Source: Proteus columbae (GTDB taxonomy: Bacteria > Pseudomonadota > Gammaproteobacteria > Enterobacterales > Enterobacteriaceae). Taken from it: DNA of 64,000 bases. The notes beneath the pieces were generated by a model, which was given only the letters and a program-made list of their open reading frames with translations, made no database searches and had not been told where the DNA came from. The DNA is taken from the NCBI RefSeq assembly GCF_009914335.1, contig NZ_CP043925.1, forward strand, positions 2,666,001 through 2,730,000, given 5' to 3'. Positions 20,778 through 31,106 of the stretch are shown here, one piece after another (the stretch's first letter is position 1; each line of letters begins with the position of its first letter). The position numbers and the translations under genes are program-made.

Positions 20778-23099
20778 TTAACGAAATATAAAATTAACCA
20801 TATCCGTTTGACCACTTAGATCAAGCACAGAAAGTTGATATTTACCTCGTTTCTCTAATAAATAAGAGAATGTTTCTCCGTTTTCTGTTTTACCTATTTG
20901 CTCACCATTTAAAAACCACCATTGCATACCACTTCCTCCTTGTGTAGAAACTGTTATTTCGAGATTAGTTTCACCAGGTAATGGCCTTAATAAATCACCC
21001 GCACGAATACCCGAGATAAACAAGGGAATAATATCTTCTTTAATTGGTGGGCAAGTTTCAGAAATCGGTGGCAGTCGTTTTGCTCTGCGCTCTTTTTCAG
21101 GTAACCATGCTTCTAATGCTATCGGCCATAAAGCAATATCTTTTAACTCTGCGTTAGGACAATTAGGCCCAGTGCGTTTACCTTCATCATCTAACCAAAT
21201 TTTTTCGTTGATCCCCAAAATACCTTCTTGGCTATCATTCAATAAAGTTGGCGGAATAGTGTTATCTAAGATCCAGCTTCGACGACTAACTCGACAGTTA
21301 CTATCTTCTTTAGGTAATGCCTTACCTGTCGGCCAACAGATTGTTGCTGCTGTTACACTATTAGGACGTAAATCAGTAGGTGGTCTTTGTTTATTTTGAT
21401 AGAAATAGCCAGTTAATAAGTTATTGACCTGATTCATAATAGGGACAGCCGTTGCAAAGCCGAATTGCCCTGCAACAGGTGTTCCATCAGGTCTGCCCAC
21501 CCAAACACCAATGGTGTAGCGAGCATTCACACCGATAGACCACGCATCCCGATAGCCATAACTTGTCCCTGTTTTCCAAGCTAAAGGAACAACGGGTGAA
21601 ATTGCACTATCTGGGCGAGGTCTGGCTTCTCCGGCTAATATGCGTCTGACAATCCATGCCGAACCTTGTGACATCAACACTCGGTTTTCTATTATTTGTT
21701 CCGGCTTAAAACGCAACGGTGCTGTTTTTCCTTGCCTTGCTAATGCACTGAAGGCGGAAACAAGCTCATCCATTCGTGTTGCAGTTCCTCCTAAGATCAG
21801 CGCTAAATTTGGCTCTGAACCATAAGGAAAGCGCATTTCAAGATGGTTATGACGCAATTTCGCTGCAAATTTCTTTGCACCATACACTTCGATAAGTTGT
21901 ACTGCTGGCAAATTCAAAGAACGACTTAGTGCTTCACTGGCACTGACCGCACCATTAAAATCAGAGTCAAAATTACCAGGGCGATAATTATCAAATCGAC
22001 GAGGAACATCTTGTAAGAGTGATTCTGCATGAATAAGCCCTTCATCTAATGCGAGTGCATAAATAAATGGCTTTAATGTTGAACCTGGCGAACGCCATGC
22101 GCTAATCATATCGACGTGGCCAAAGCGCGAATTGTCATTAAAATCAGCAGAACCAACATACCCTTTCACACTCATATCCGTATGATCAACAACTAGAATG
22201 GCTAAGGATGTTTTATCCGCTAATTGATACTTCCATTGATTCGCAATATCTTCGAGTTGTCGTTGAATATTGATATCAATCGTGGTGGTAATAACAGGCT
22301 CTCGCTTTTCGTTATACATACGACGAGCCAGCAGTGGTGCTAATTGTGGTGTTTGCCTTGGCGCTAATAAAACCTGCTCTTCTTTGATTTCATCAACTTT
22401 TTCTTGTGGCCATATTTGATACTCAGCCAATCTATCTAATACTTTATCTCTGGCAGCTTGAGCACGTTCAGGATATCTATCTGGTCGTAAACGACTTGGT
22501 GCTTGTGGCAATACAGCCATTAATGTCGCCTCTCCCGCAGATAAATCAGCGGGTGATTTGCCTAAATAAGCCCAACTTGCAGCTCCAATGCCCTCTAACG
22601 TACCGCCAAAGGGTGCTCTATTGAGGTAAATTTCCAGAATTTCATCTTTTGAGTAATACCACTCTAATTGCAAGGTGCGCCAAAGCTGTTTGATTTTCCC
22701 CCCTAAAGTACGGGAGTGAGGATCAATAAGGCGAGCTACTTGCATTGATAACGTGCTTCCACCTGACACAATTCTTCCTGAACTTAGGTCTTGCCACGCC
22801 GCACGTAATATCGCCATCGGGTTAACACCAGGATGCTGATAAAACCAGCGATCTTCATAAGTGATTAAAGCTTCTAAATATTCAGGAGAGACATCAGCGA
22901 GTTTGACATGATAACGCCATACCCCTTCTTTATCGGCAAAGCGCCAAAGAGGAGTACCATCTTGCGCTGTAACAATCGTCGCAATTTGAGGTTCAGGATC
23001 AGGGAGAGGCCAAATTTTATCTGCGATCCAGACTAAAATTGGCGTTGTTAGCAAAAAAATAATGATAACAGCAATAAGCCGTTTATATCCTAGTTTCAT
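20778..23099 (-). CDS. pbpC: Penicillin-binding protein 1C
   Basis: Bifunctional peptidoglycan glycosyltransferase/transpeptidase-family protein anchored by an N-terminal helix (residues 5-27). The glycosyltransferase domain spans about 55-225, with YEDRWFYQHPGVNP and GGSTLSMQVARLI. The transpeptidase part has SPGSTLKPF (SxxK), SRSLN (SxN) and KTGTSYGYRDAW (KTG). A C-terminal BiPBP_C-type domain fills roughly 690-773. The 773-residue length is normal. It lies 48 bp after yfhM; the pbpC-yfhM pairing is widespread and links wall repair with anti-protease defence. Confidence 0.95.
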   Translation of the reverse strand: MKLGYKRLIAVIIIFLLTTPILVWIADKIWPLPDPEPQIATIVTAQDGTPLWRFADKEGVWRYHVKLADVSPEYLEALITYEDRWFYQHPGVNPMAILRAAWQDLSSGRIVSGGSTLSMQVARLIDPHSRTLGGKIKQLWRTLQLEWYYSKDEILEIYLNRAPFGGTLEGIGAASWAYLGKSPADLSAGEATLMAVLPQAPSRLRPDRYPERAQAARDKVLDRLAEYQIWPQEKVDEIKEEQVLLAPRQTPQLAPLLARRMYNEKREPVITTTIDINIQRQLEDIANQWKYQLADKTSLAILVVDHTDMSVKGYVGSADFNDNSRFGHVDMISAWRSPGSTLKPFIYALALDEGLIHAESLLQDVPRRFDNYRPGNFDSDFNGAVSASEALSRSLNLPAVQLIEVYGAKKFAAKLRHNHLEMRFPYGSEPNLALILGGTATRMDELVSAFSALARQGKTAPLRFKPEQIIENRVLMSQGSAWIVRRILAGEARPRPDSAISPVVPLAWKTGTSYGYRDAWSIGVNARYTIGVWVGRPDGTPVAGQFGFATAVPIMNQVNNLLTGYFYQNKQRPPTDLRPNSVTAATICWPTGKALPKEDSNCRVSRRSWILDNTIPPTLLNDSQEGILGINEKIWLDDEGKRTGPNCPNAELKDIALWPIALEAWLPEKERRAKRLPPISETCPPIKEDIIPLFISGIRAGDLLRPLPGETNLEITVSTQGGSGMQWWFLNGEQIGKTENGETFSYLLEKRGKYQLSVLDLSGQTDMVNFIFR

Positions 23100-23147
23100 T
23101 CAATCACTCAAAGGAAAAAGCCCTTTCCGAAGAAAGGGCTACAAGAT

Positions 23148-26100
23148 TTAAGGAACAACGTCAATCTTGGTTTCTGTTGATCCTATTGCACGCCAATAAG
23201 GCACATACATGGATTCAACTTGTGGTGGTGGTACTTGATAGTTACCTGGTGTTACAGCTCTTGCTAAATAGAGCAATGTCGTTGGGCGATATTTATCAAC
23301 AGAGATAGCGGCAACAAAGCGATCATCTCGATACTCAAGATGTTTGATATTCGCTTGTCCCATATCATCGATAAATTCCTGCAAGTCTGCAGCACTATCA
23401 CTTAAGCTTGCACTACTTGATGCTAAGTTTTGGTTTTCGATTTCAAGACCAGCTGGTAATAAATCAACAACTAATGCATCAGGTACATCTCTATCAGCAG
23501 AAACTTCCAGTTTAACCACCAGCATTTCACCACTTTGTAAGCGATTAGGATGAACGCGGTTTCCTTTCAAATCATAATAACTGCGATGGATATTTAATAT
23601 ATTACTATAAGGAGCAGGAGCCACTTTAGGATAGCCCACGATATTCATGCGAGAATAAATCGCGGCACCACCACGATTATTTAGCTCTAAGCCTTCTTGT
23701 AATTGTGCTGATGTTAATGTCTCATTGACTGCACGATCGCTACTGATTGCAGGAACTTGACGATTAACAGCAACTTCCCAAGGCTGTTCTGCCATATTAA
23801 TAAAGAAGCGCCCAGCAAGGTATAACGAGTTACTTTCTTGGGTTGAGAACCATTCACGGCTTGTTAAGTTATCAGACAGTGTCATCACACTTGCATCACG
23901 AGATTGTGTTTCAAGGTTATTTTCACTTAACAATGCAATAATTAATGCTTGGTCACGAATGGTGCTACCGTAGTCGCCCAATCCATAATTATATTTACGC
24001 GTTGTTGTCACACCTTCAGCAATCAAGCTTTCAGCGCGGCTGCTATCCCCCATCAGTTTTAATGCGATACCTAACTGAACTAAGGCTAAACCACTTCCTG
24101 CTTGATTACGCTCAAGATAGAGACGACGTAATTCACCTAAAGGTGCTTTTTGCTGATTAGCTAATACTAACGCGGCATAAGCCCTTGCTGAGAAACGTGC
24201 TGCATCTTGATTAACCGCATATTCATAGTTAACTAAGCTTTTATCTTGTAAATAACGTAATAAACGATCATTCGCACGTTTTAATGAATCAGCTGGAACT
24301 GAATAACCTTGTTGTGACGCACGGAATAAGAAGTCAGTCGCATAAGCGGTTAACCAATATTCTTCACGTCCACCCTGATCCCATAAAGAGAATCCGCCTT
24401 CTGATTTTTGCATCGTCAGCAGATGCGCAATACCTTTATCAATAGCCGCTTTTCTATCAGCATCAGTTTGCGTTTTAATTCCCAACTGTTTCAACTCTTT
24501 TTCTGTTGAATACAGTGAAGGATAAAGCCCGCTGACTGTTTGTTCTAAGCAACCATAAGGATAAGCAAATAGCTCTCTAACATAACGCGCTACTTGTAAT
24601 GGAGGGCGACTTGTCAGTAATAATTCACCTTCAAGCGTTGAGCTATTAAAGCGACTTAAAATTTCTGATGGTAAACGCCAAGTATCACCATCTTGCAATG
24701 TACTTGCATAATGGATAGTTTCTGCTGGGAATGCAGGGCGAACACCAATATTCCATGTATTGTGATAAGGTTTAATCTCTTCACCTGGTACTTTAATACC
24801 ATAAATAGACAGAGAGAATTCACCCTGACCAAAACCATGTTTCGCTTTTACTGGGATTTGAATTTGAGTACGTTCACCTTTCGTTAGCGAGACAGTTTTG
24901 CTTTCAGCGCCACCTAATCCCACCAAACCTGAAGCGGTATAATTTAAGGTAATAGATTGTGCATCATCTGTCAGATTGGTTAAATCTAACGATAAAAGTG
25001 CATTATCACCACCAGCCATAAAGCGAGGTAATGAAAGCTGAGTCACTAAAGGTGCAGCAATAACAACTTTACCTTCCTGACTACCAAATTTATCCGCAGT
25101 CCAAGCTTGCGCCATTAAACGAACTTCACCATTAAACTCTGGAATAGGCAAAGAAACTTCGCCCTCACCTTGAGCATTTAATTTTACAGGAGCTGTTTGT
25201 TGAGCAATGATTTGCACATCAGTTAATGGCTTTTTGCCACCACGAGATAATGCGGCGGCTTCACCACCATCACCACCAAAACGCAAGTTAGCTAAACGAC
25301 CTTGCCCTTCAATTAATTGACCGTAAACATCATATTGGTCAATGCTATAACGTTTACGACCAAAGAAGGCATCGTAAGGATCAGGGGTTTTATACTCTGT
25401 GATATTCAATACACCAGTATCAACCGCAGAAACTAATACATTAATATTTTCAGGTAATGGCTGACCAGCAACTGGATTCGCTTTAATACGAATTTTTAAA
25501 TCTTGGTTAGGGCGAATTTTTTCAGGTGCATCAAGTGAAATATCAATCCGACGGTTTTTATCCTGTAATGGTAAATGCAAAATACCCACAGCACGTTTTA
25601 CTGTCGCTTGTTTTGAAGTATCTCCTGGTCTTACAACAACAGAAGTCAGATAGAGATCGTGTCTTGCCCACTCTTTATTAATAGGCACTTCAACATCAAG
25701 CCCTTTTTCTGGTACATCAATTTCCTGCCACCATAAAGGTCCATTACTTGATTCAAGTAACACATAACCTTTACCCGGATGAGGTGCAACAATGTTTAAC
25801 TTAACTTTTTCGCCCGGTAAATAACCATCTTTATCCAGTTTCAATTTAACTTGGTCTGGTCTTACCGCGCCTGTTCCACCAGAGTTATCCATCCAAGAAT
25901 AACCTGCCCAGAAACGTAGGCTACTAACTAATTCTGTTTTAGGATCAACAACTTCAATACGATAAGAGCCCCACTCAACAGGGAATGCCACTTTTGCGGT
26001 GCCATCTTTCGCAATCTTAATTGTTTGCTCATCCATTTGCAGATCTTTTTCGTTATAGCCAGATTCCCAGCCATTCGAACTAGACCAACGCCAGTAATAA

Positions 26101-28235
26101 TCATGGCGTTCATAGATAAACTTCACTTTCAGATCATTAGCAGGTAGTTTTTTGCCTTCTTGGTCTGTATAGACAATTTCAAATTCAGCCATTGAGTTTT
26201 CATCAACGCTATAACCTGATTTATATTTGTCTGTACGATAATCGTAGACTTCTTTTTTAGGAAAGACAGGACGAATACCCGCAAGATGAGTGGCAGGCCA
26301 AACTGCTTGTTGATAACGACGAGTAACAGGACGTCCACCCGCTTCAAGTAAGCTTGCTTGTAGAATGATATTGATAGGTGATTTCAACTCAGCGTAGCGT
26401 TCACTATCAACACTTAACTCACCTTCACCATCAGAGTCTAAATTAAGTTCAAACTCATCCAGTAGACGGCTGAAGTTTTCATCTTTTACAGTACCAAATT
26501 CATATCCAGGTAATTTACTGACAGCTTCACGAGAGGCTTTTAAGAAGACTTGCCCTTGTAAGCGATTATCGGCAGCTGGTGCGCCATAAAGATAGCGACC
26601 CTTAATGTCAAAATAAGCGTCATTACCACTCAATAAAATACCTTTCTTACCAGTGATTTCTAATGCCATACGTTCTGGCATAAAATCTTCGACCTGAAAC
26701 TCATAGAAACGAGGTGTACCATCGCCTACATCAAAACGTAAGGTACGTGTACCAGTATTTTCATCCGCAGGAATAACTAATTTTAATTGATAAAGCCCCT
26801 TTTCAGGTTGCCAAACAAAACTACGAGACACTTGCCCGTCTGTTTTAAGCAGATCAACTTTAACAGGTTGCTCTTTAATAGGATTACCATCACCGTCACG
26901 TAGCAATGCGTTAACGATCAATGTTTCACCGGGACGATAGAGATCACGTGGGCCGAAAGCAAAAAACTGTTTGCTATAACCTTGTGGGCCGCCAATATCA
27001 AATTCAGACAGATCAAGCGCAGGTTTACGCAAGTCAATCATACTGGTTTGCCCATCACGAATAGCCATTAATAAACGTGCTTTATCACTTTTCTCAAGTG
27101 TGGCATGCCCTTGGCTATCTGTCTGTACTTTAGAAATCAATCCACCTTTTTCATCTAATAGGCGAATTTCTACTTTATCTAATGCAGAACCATTTTTAAG
27201 TGATTGGGTAAAGATATCTAATGTATCAAGATAACTGTGCATCGACAGTCCGATATCACTAAATGTGAATACCGTTGCTGGCACCGTATAAGAATACTTA
27301 CCCGCTTGTTGCATAACCGCAATGTAGGCCCCCTCTTTTTTCAGGGCATCTATTGATTTTAGCGGTAACAACACGTTTTCACGGGTATTTGTTTCTGTGT
27401 TTAATTCAAAGCGACCGGTATAAACCAGATCAGCTTGAGATAAAAACTCATCTGATTCCCAATAGTTAATATTAGAACGGCTTTCCCATTGCGTTAAGAA
27501 TTGGGCTAATTGCTCATCTTTAACACGGAAAAAGTTTACGTCAACTTGCCCCACATTTAACGCAATGATGGGTAGACCTTCAGCCGCTTCAAGTGGCAGT
27601 AACGATCCTTTACTGGTAAAGCCAACAGATGGGAAAATTTCTTCTGTTGTTAGTTTCTGGCTAAAAGGTGTCGTTAATGTACGTTCATTAATACCTTTTA
27701 TTTTTTCATCAATGGTTAAATTTAATTCTGTTGATGGTGGTAAATGACGGAAACGTAGTTCCATTAGGTTATCAGATAGCTCCCACGCACCTTCTAATTT
27801 CCCTTTTTTGGTATCAACAAGGTGAATAACATCATCAAACTTTTGATCAGGATCAAGCGGTACAGAGAAAGTCACAACCATTGTGCTCGCACCATCACGC
27901 TGTAATTCTGATGCATCTAATACGGTGACTTCTTTTCCAGCAAAACGCATTGCCAACTCATCACGGACTTCTTTGCTTTTTAATGCAGTTTCGTTATTCG
28001 TTTTTGTTGTAACTGCTGGTTTTTCGCTTGTTTGAGTTGCAATACCTGATGTGCTCTGAGCGGTATCTTTTTGCTCTGTCACTTGTGTATTTTGCATCTT
28101 ATCAGCAGATGATGTGTTTTCATCCGTTTGATCATCACAACCTATAAGAGCCAATGCTGATGCCAATACAACAGCAAGAGAGCTCCAACGATAGCCTCTC
28201 TTTTCTGTATATTGTCTAAATTGGTTTTGGTTCAT
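23148..28235 (-). CDS. yfhM: Periplasmic alpha-2-macroglobulin lipoprotein (ECAM/YfhM)
   Basis: Bacterial alpha-2-macroglobulin, a periplasmic protease trap anchored as a lipoprotein. The signal ends ALIGC with Cys at about residue 34. The thioester motif CLEQ is intact in AYPYGCLEQTVSGLYPS near residue 1190, so it should trap attacking proteases covalently. Macroglobulin-like beta domains precede it and an alpha-helical thioester domain follows. The ~1695-residue length matches E. coli YfhM (~1650). I prefer the ATG at 28235, with AAAGGAA six bases upstream, over the ATG two codons before it. It pairs with pbpC downstream, consistent with defence against external proteases after wall breach. 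Confidence 0.95.
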   Translation of the reverse strand: MNQNQFRQYTEKRGYRWSSLAVVLASALALIGCDDQTDENTSSADKMQNTQVTEQKDTAQSTSGIATQTSEKPAVTTKTNNETALKSKEVRDELAMRFAGKEVTVLDASELQRDGASTMVVTFSVPLDPDQKFDDVIHLVDTKKGKLEGAWELSDNLMELRFRHLPPSTELNLTIDEKIKGINERTLTTPFSQKLTTEEIFPSVGFTSKGSLLPLEAAEGLPIIALNVGQVDVNFFRVKDEQLAQFLTQWESRSNINYWESDEFLSQADLVYTGRFELNTETNTRENVLLPLKSIDALKKEGAYIAVMQQAGKYSYTVPATVFTFSDIGLSMHSYLDTLDIFTQSLKNGSALDKVEIRLLDEKGGLISKVQTDSQGHATLEKSDKARLLMAIRDGQTSMIDLRKPALDLSEFDIGGPQGYSKQFFAFGPRDLYRPGETLIVNALLRDGDGNPIKEQPVKVDLLKTDGQVSRSFVWQPEKGLYQLKLVIPADENTGTRTLRFDVGDGTPRFYEFQVEDFMPERMALEITGKKGILLSGNDAYFDIKGRYLYGAPAADNRLQGQVFLKASREAVSKLPGYEFGTVKDENFSRLLDEFELNLDSDGEGELSVDSERYAELKSPINIILQASLLEAGGRPVTRRYQQAVWPATHLAGIRPVFPKKEVYDYRTDKYKSGYSVDENSMAEFEIVYTDQEGKKLPANDLKVKFIYERHDYYWRWSSSNGWESGYNEKDLQMDEQTIKIAKDGTAKVAFPVEWGSYRIEVVDPKTELVSSLRFWAGYSWMDNSGGTGAVRPDQVKLKLDKDGYLPGEKVKLNIVAPHPGKGYVLLESSNGPLWWQEIDVPEKGLDVEVPINKEWARHDLYLTSVVVRPGDTSKQATVKRAVGILHLPLQDKNRRIDISLDAPEKIRPNQDLKIRIKANPVAGQPLPENINVLVSAVDTGVLNITEYKTPDPYDAFFGRKRYSIDQYDVYGQLIEGQGRLANLRFGGDGGEAAALSRGGKKPLTDVQIIAQQTAPVKLNAQGEGEVSLPIPEFNGEVRLMAQAWTADKFGSQEGKVVIAAPLVTQLSLPRFMAGGDNALLSLDLTNLTDDAQSITLNYTASGLVGLGGAESKTVSLTKGERTQIQIPVKAKHGFGQGEFSLSIYGIKVPGEEIKPYHNTWNIGVRPAFPAETIHYASTLQDGDTWRLPSEILSRFNSSTLEGELLLTSRPPLQVARYVRELFAYPYGCLEQTVSGLYPSLYSTEKELKQLGIKTQTDADRKAAIDKGIAHLLTMQKSEGGFSLWDQGGREEYWLTAYATDFLFRASQQGYSVPADSLKRANDRLLRYLQDKSLVNYEYAVNQDAARFSARAYAALVLANQQKAPLGELRRLYLERNQAGSGLALVQLGIALKLMGDSSRAESLIAEGVTTTRKYNYGLGDYGSTIRDQALIIALLSENNLETQSRDASVMTLSDNLTSREWFSTQESNSLYLAGRFFINMAEQPWEVAVNRQVPAISSDRAVNETLTSAQLQEGLELNNRGGAAIYSRMNIVGYPKVAPAPYSNILNIHRSYYDLKGNRVHPNRLQSGEMLVVKLEVSADRDVPDALVVDLLPAGLEIENQNLASSSASLSDSAADLQEFIDDMGQANIKHLEYRDDRFVAAISVDKYRPTTLLYLARAVTPGNYQVPPPQVESMYVPYWRAIGSTETKIDVVP

Positions 28236-28480
28236 ATCCATTTCCTTTAATTCAACCCCTGAATAATGCGATGTTCTATGCAGGCAGAGATAATATATGT
28301 ATTTTTTTATACTAATAAGATAAAGAATAACTTAATAAGCTATCTTTTACCGCGTAAGACGAAATAAATTACAACACAAAGTCGTCTTATTTTTACTTTA
28401 AAAATAAAGCCTAGCTAAAACAAAGCGTTATATAAAAATGCAAACAATTTGCTAATTTAGTCAATTTTCTATTATAAGAT

Positions 28481-28510
28481 AAAAAAAAGCGATACCTGAT
28501 GAGATATCGC
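28481..28510 (-). terminator. Terminator after sseB
   Basis: Stem GCGATA (28489-28494) with TATCGC (28505-28510), followed on the minus strand by a run of eight T. Confidence 0.8.
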
Positions 28511-28529
28511 CTAAATTTAGCGGGCTGTA

Positions 28530-28955
28530 TTAACTATCTAAATTAACTATTGGGATGCCTTTTCTTAAGAATCCCCCTAGTTTGCGTTGATAAAAAGGTG
28601 ATACATGGTGGATCATAAAATGACTCACGCCTTTTTCATCTTTATTCACAAAGCAAAAATCTAGAGATTGTCCTTCTTCTAAATATTCAAAAGCCGATTC
28701 AGCCGCTTGTGGGAGTATCTGCATGATCACATCTTCTTCACCCGTTATTTCTAAACCAATAAGATAAAATGACTCTTCATCATCTTGCTCCTGAGCATTA
28801 ACAATAAAGGCGCGGCGGATCGGTTTATGTTCACCAAAAAACTCGCTAAGTGCGGTTGTTAATTTTTCAGGTTGTGGCTCTAGAACACTCAACTTTAAAG
28901 AAGAACCTTCAACAGAAACAATTTCTTGTGCCTCAAATTGTTCAGATACACCCAT
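28530..28955 (-). CDS. sseB: SseB-like protein, C-terminal domain only
   Basis: The 141 residues align with the C-terminal half of enterobacterial SseB: motifs KPIRRAFIVNAQE, DEKGVSHFMIHHVSPFYQR and GGFLRKGIP correspond to the E. coli end. The E. coli protein is about 258 residues, so the N-terminal domain is missing. The gene begins normally, with an ATG at 28955 and GGAG six bases upstream (an in-frame TTG at 28967 is less likely), so it looks like a functional short form, not a fragment. SseB is loosely linked to serine-sensitivity/rhodanese function in E. coli and its role is unsettled. It lies 27 bp after pepB, as in E. coli. Confidence 0.8.
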   Translation of the reverse strand: MGVSEQFEAQEIVSVEGSSLKLSVLEPQPEKLTTALSEFFGEHKPIRRAFIVNAQEQDDEESFYLIGLEITGEEDVIMQILPQAAESAFEYLEEGQSLDFCFVNKDEKGVSHFMIHHVSPFYQRKLGGFLRKGIPIVNLDS

Positions 28956-28982
28956 TACAAACTCCAAATCAAATAACGTTTA

Positions 28983-30278
28983 TTATTTTGCTTTTGCTAA
29001 TAACAGATTCGCGATAGAACGTACACCGTAGCCCGTAGCACCTGCCGCCCATTGCTCTACAGAAGATTTTCTGTACGTTGCTGAACAGTCGATATGTACC
29101 CAACCTTTTTTGTAGTTAGTGACAAAGTGCGATAAGAATGCAGCCGCAGTACTTGCACCTGCAGTATGGGAAGGTGCTGCGATATTATTTAAATCAGCGA
29201 AGCTAGAAGGTAATTGACTACGATGGAAATCCGCTAATGGTAGACGCCAGAACAATTCATTTTCTTGTTCAGCGCTAGTCAGTAGCTCTGCTGCTAATTT
29301 ATCATCAAAACTTAATACAGAGTGATAGTCATTACCTACTGCAACTTTAGCTGCACCAGTTAATGTTGCTGCATCGATAATCAGCTCTGGTGCAATATTA
29401 CTTGCATCAATTAAACCATCAGCTAAAACTAAACGGCCTTCAGCATCTGTATTCATGATTTCAACTGATTTGCCATTACGGTAACGAATAATATCACCTA
29501 ATTTAAAGGCATTACCGCTGACCATATTATCTGCGATACACAGCAGTAGTTTTACGCGTTTATTTAAACCACGAGTAACCGCTAATGCTAAAGCACCTGC
29601 TAAGGTTGCTGCACCACCCATATCGACTTTCATTGAATTCATGGATGATGAAGGTTTGATGCTATAACCACCTGAGTCAAAAGTAATACCTTTACCGACT
29701 AAACAAGCAAATACAGGGGCATTGCTATCTTTTGTTGGATTGAAATCTAATGCTAAATAGACAGGATCACGAGAAGAGCCTCGTCCTACTGTATAAATAC
29801 CGGCATAGTTTTGATCGCGCAGATCAACACCTTTGGTGATCTTATAGCTAATATCTTCTTTATCAAGACCACAGAACAGATCAACTGTGCGTTGTGCTAG
29901 TTGTTCAGGCCCTAATTCTTCAGCTGGTGTATTGATGGTATCTCTAACCCAATCAACGATGCGAATACGTGATTCTAGTTCGTGTTTATCTGCATCCTTT
30001 AATTGTGGCCATTCGATTGAACGAGCGCCTTTAGGTGCTCTAAAACCTAACCAGAAAGCCCAACTACGTTCTAAATCCCAGCCTTCGCCAACAAGTGCAA
30101 CATTACGAATACCTTGGCCATCAACTTTACGTCCACCACGCTGAATAGCGCCTAAACGGTTTTCTTCCGTTAAGTGGATTGTCATGCCGGTTTCGCTAGT
30201 GCTAATTAGTGCTTTTTCACCCCAACATGCAGCAGCAGGTTCATTTGACAGCATGATAGGCATAATTTGTTTATTCAT
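28983..30278 (-). CDS. pepB: Peptidase B (M17 leucyl aminopeptidase family)
   Basis: Cytoplasmic metallo-aminopeptidase that removes N-terminal residues from peptides. The M17 metal-binding signatures are clear: [16 protein letters not shown] near residue 195-210, MKVDMGGAA, and the family signature [12 protein letters not shown] near 275. The 431-residue length fits PepB. In E. coli it ends the isc operon. Here a terminator and 280 bp separate it from iscX, so it probably has its own promoter. Confidence 0.94.
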   Translation of the reverse strand: MNKQIMPIMLSNEPAAACWGEKALISTSETGMTIHLTEENRLGAIQRGGRKVDGQGIRNVALVGEGWDLERSWAFWLGFRAPKGARSIEWPQLKDADKHELESRIRIVDWVRDTINTPAEELGPEQLAQRTVDLFCGLDKEDISYKITKGVDLRDQNYAGIYTVGRGSSRDPVYLALDFNPTKDSNAPVFACLVGKGITFDSGGYSIKPSSSMNSMKVDMGGAATLAGALALAVTRGLNKRVKLLLCIADNMVSGNAFKLGDIIRYRNGKSVEIMNTDAEGRLVLADGLIDASNIAPELIIDAATLTGAAKVAVGNDYHSVLSFDDKLAAELLTSAEQENELFWRLPLADFHRSQLPSSFADLNNIAAPSHTAGASTAAAFLSHFVTNYKKGWVHIDCSATYRKSSVEQWAAGATGYGVRSIANLLLAKAK

Positions 30279-30512
30279 TTATTGTCTCACTTATTATTAC
30301 TGGTGGCAGTTAACCTATTCAGACTACCAGATATTTACCGTTTAGCGTGATCAATTTACTGCAAAAACAAAGAGGTCACCATTATCATTCAGTGATCTTA
30401 CGTATTTACATGATATTCCTCGAAGAAGATCGCACAATAAAATCCCCATACTTCCCTCTTTATGGTTATTTTTAAATCACTGATAAAGCAAAGTGAGAAA
30501 GGTCATAATGCA

Positions 30513-30539
30513 AAAAGACCAGCAATAAGCTAGTCTTTT
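30513..30539 (-). terminator. Terminator after iscX
   Basis: Stem AAAAGACCAGC (30513-30523) with GCTAGTCTTTT (30529-30539), one mismatch, ahead of a T-rich stretch on the minus strand. It closes the isc operon before pepB. Confidence 0.75.
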
Positions 30540-30558
30540 AAATTTACGATGTCAGCAA

Positions 30559-30753
30559 TTATTCAAATTCATCAAGCCAAACAAGTAAAATAGCCTCAAG
30601 AATTTTTTCATTGGATTTCTGTGGATCATCATCAAAATCTTCTAAATCACAAATCCACTGATGCATATCAGTAAAGCGTACCGTTTTAGGATCAGTGTCA
30701 GGGTAAAGATCAAATAATGCTTCCCCTATTTCACGCGTGTCACTCCATTTCAT
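30559..30753 (-). CDS. iscX: Iron-sulfur assembly adaptor IscX
   Basis: Small acidic protein (64 residues) that binds IscS and iron and regulates cluster assembly. The family pattern [21 protein letters not shown] and [12 protein letters not shown] are present. It follows fdx by 15 bp at the end of the isc operon. Confidence 0.93.
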   Translation of the reverse strand: MKWSDTREIGEALFDLYPDTDPKTVRFTDMHQWICDLEDFDDDPQKSNEKILEAILLVWLDEFE

Positions 30754-30768
30754 ACTCGGCTCCTAAAA

Positions 30769-31104
30769 TTAATGCTCTCTTGCGTGATTAATCGAATATT
30801 TAGGGATCTCAACAACTAAATCTTCGTCAGTCACTTTTGCTTGGCAACTTAAGCGGCTTTCTGGCTCTAAACCCCATGCTTTATCTAACATGTCGTCTTC
30901 AAGCTCAGAGCTCTCTTCTAGTGAATCAAAACCTTCACGCACTACACAGTGACAAGTTGTACATGCACAAGACATTTCACAAGCATGTTCAATCTCAATG
31001 CCGTTGCGTAATGCAACATCTAGAATAGACTCACCTTCTGTTGCGTCAACAACAGCACCTTCAGGGCACAGTGTGCTATGGGGTAAAAATACAATTTTAG
31101 GCAT
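30769..31104 (-). CDS. fdx: Isc [2Fe-2S] ferredoxin
   Basis: Adrenodoxin-type ferredoxin that supplies electrons for Fe-S cluster assembly. The four ligands are visible as C-x5-C-x2-C in [12 protein letters not shown] and a distal Cys in SRLSCQAK, with the usual spacing. The 111-residue length is standard. It starts 2 bp after hscA ends, so the two are coupled. Confidence 0.95.
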   Translation of the reverse strand: MPKIVFLPHSTLCPEGAVVDATEGESILDVALRNGIEIEHACEMSCACTTCHCVVREGFDSLEESSELEDDMLDKAWGLEPESRLSCQAKVTDEDLVVEIPKYSINHAREH

Positions 31105-31106
31105 AG

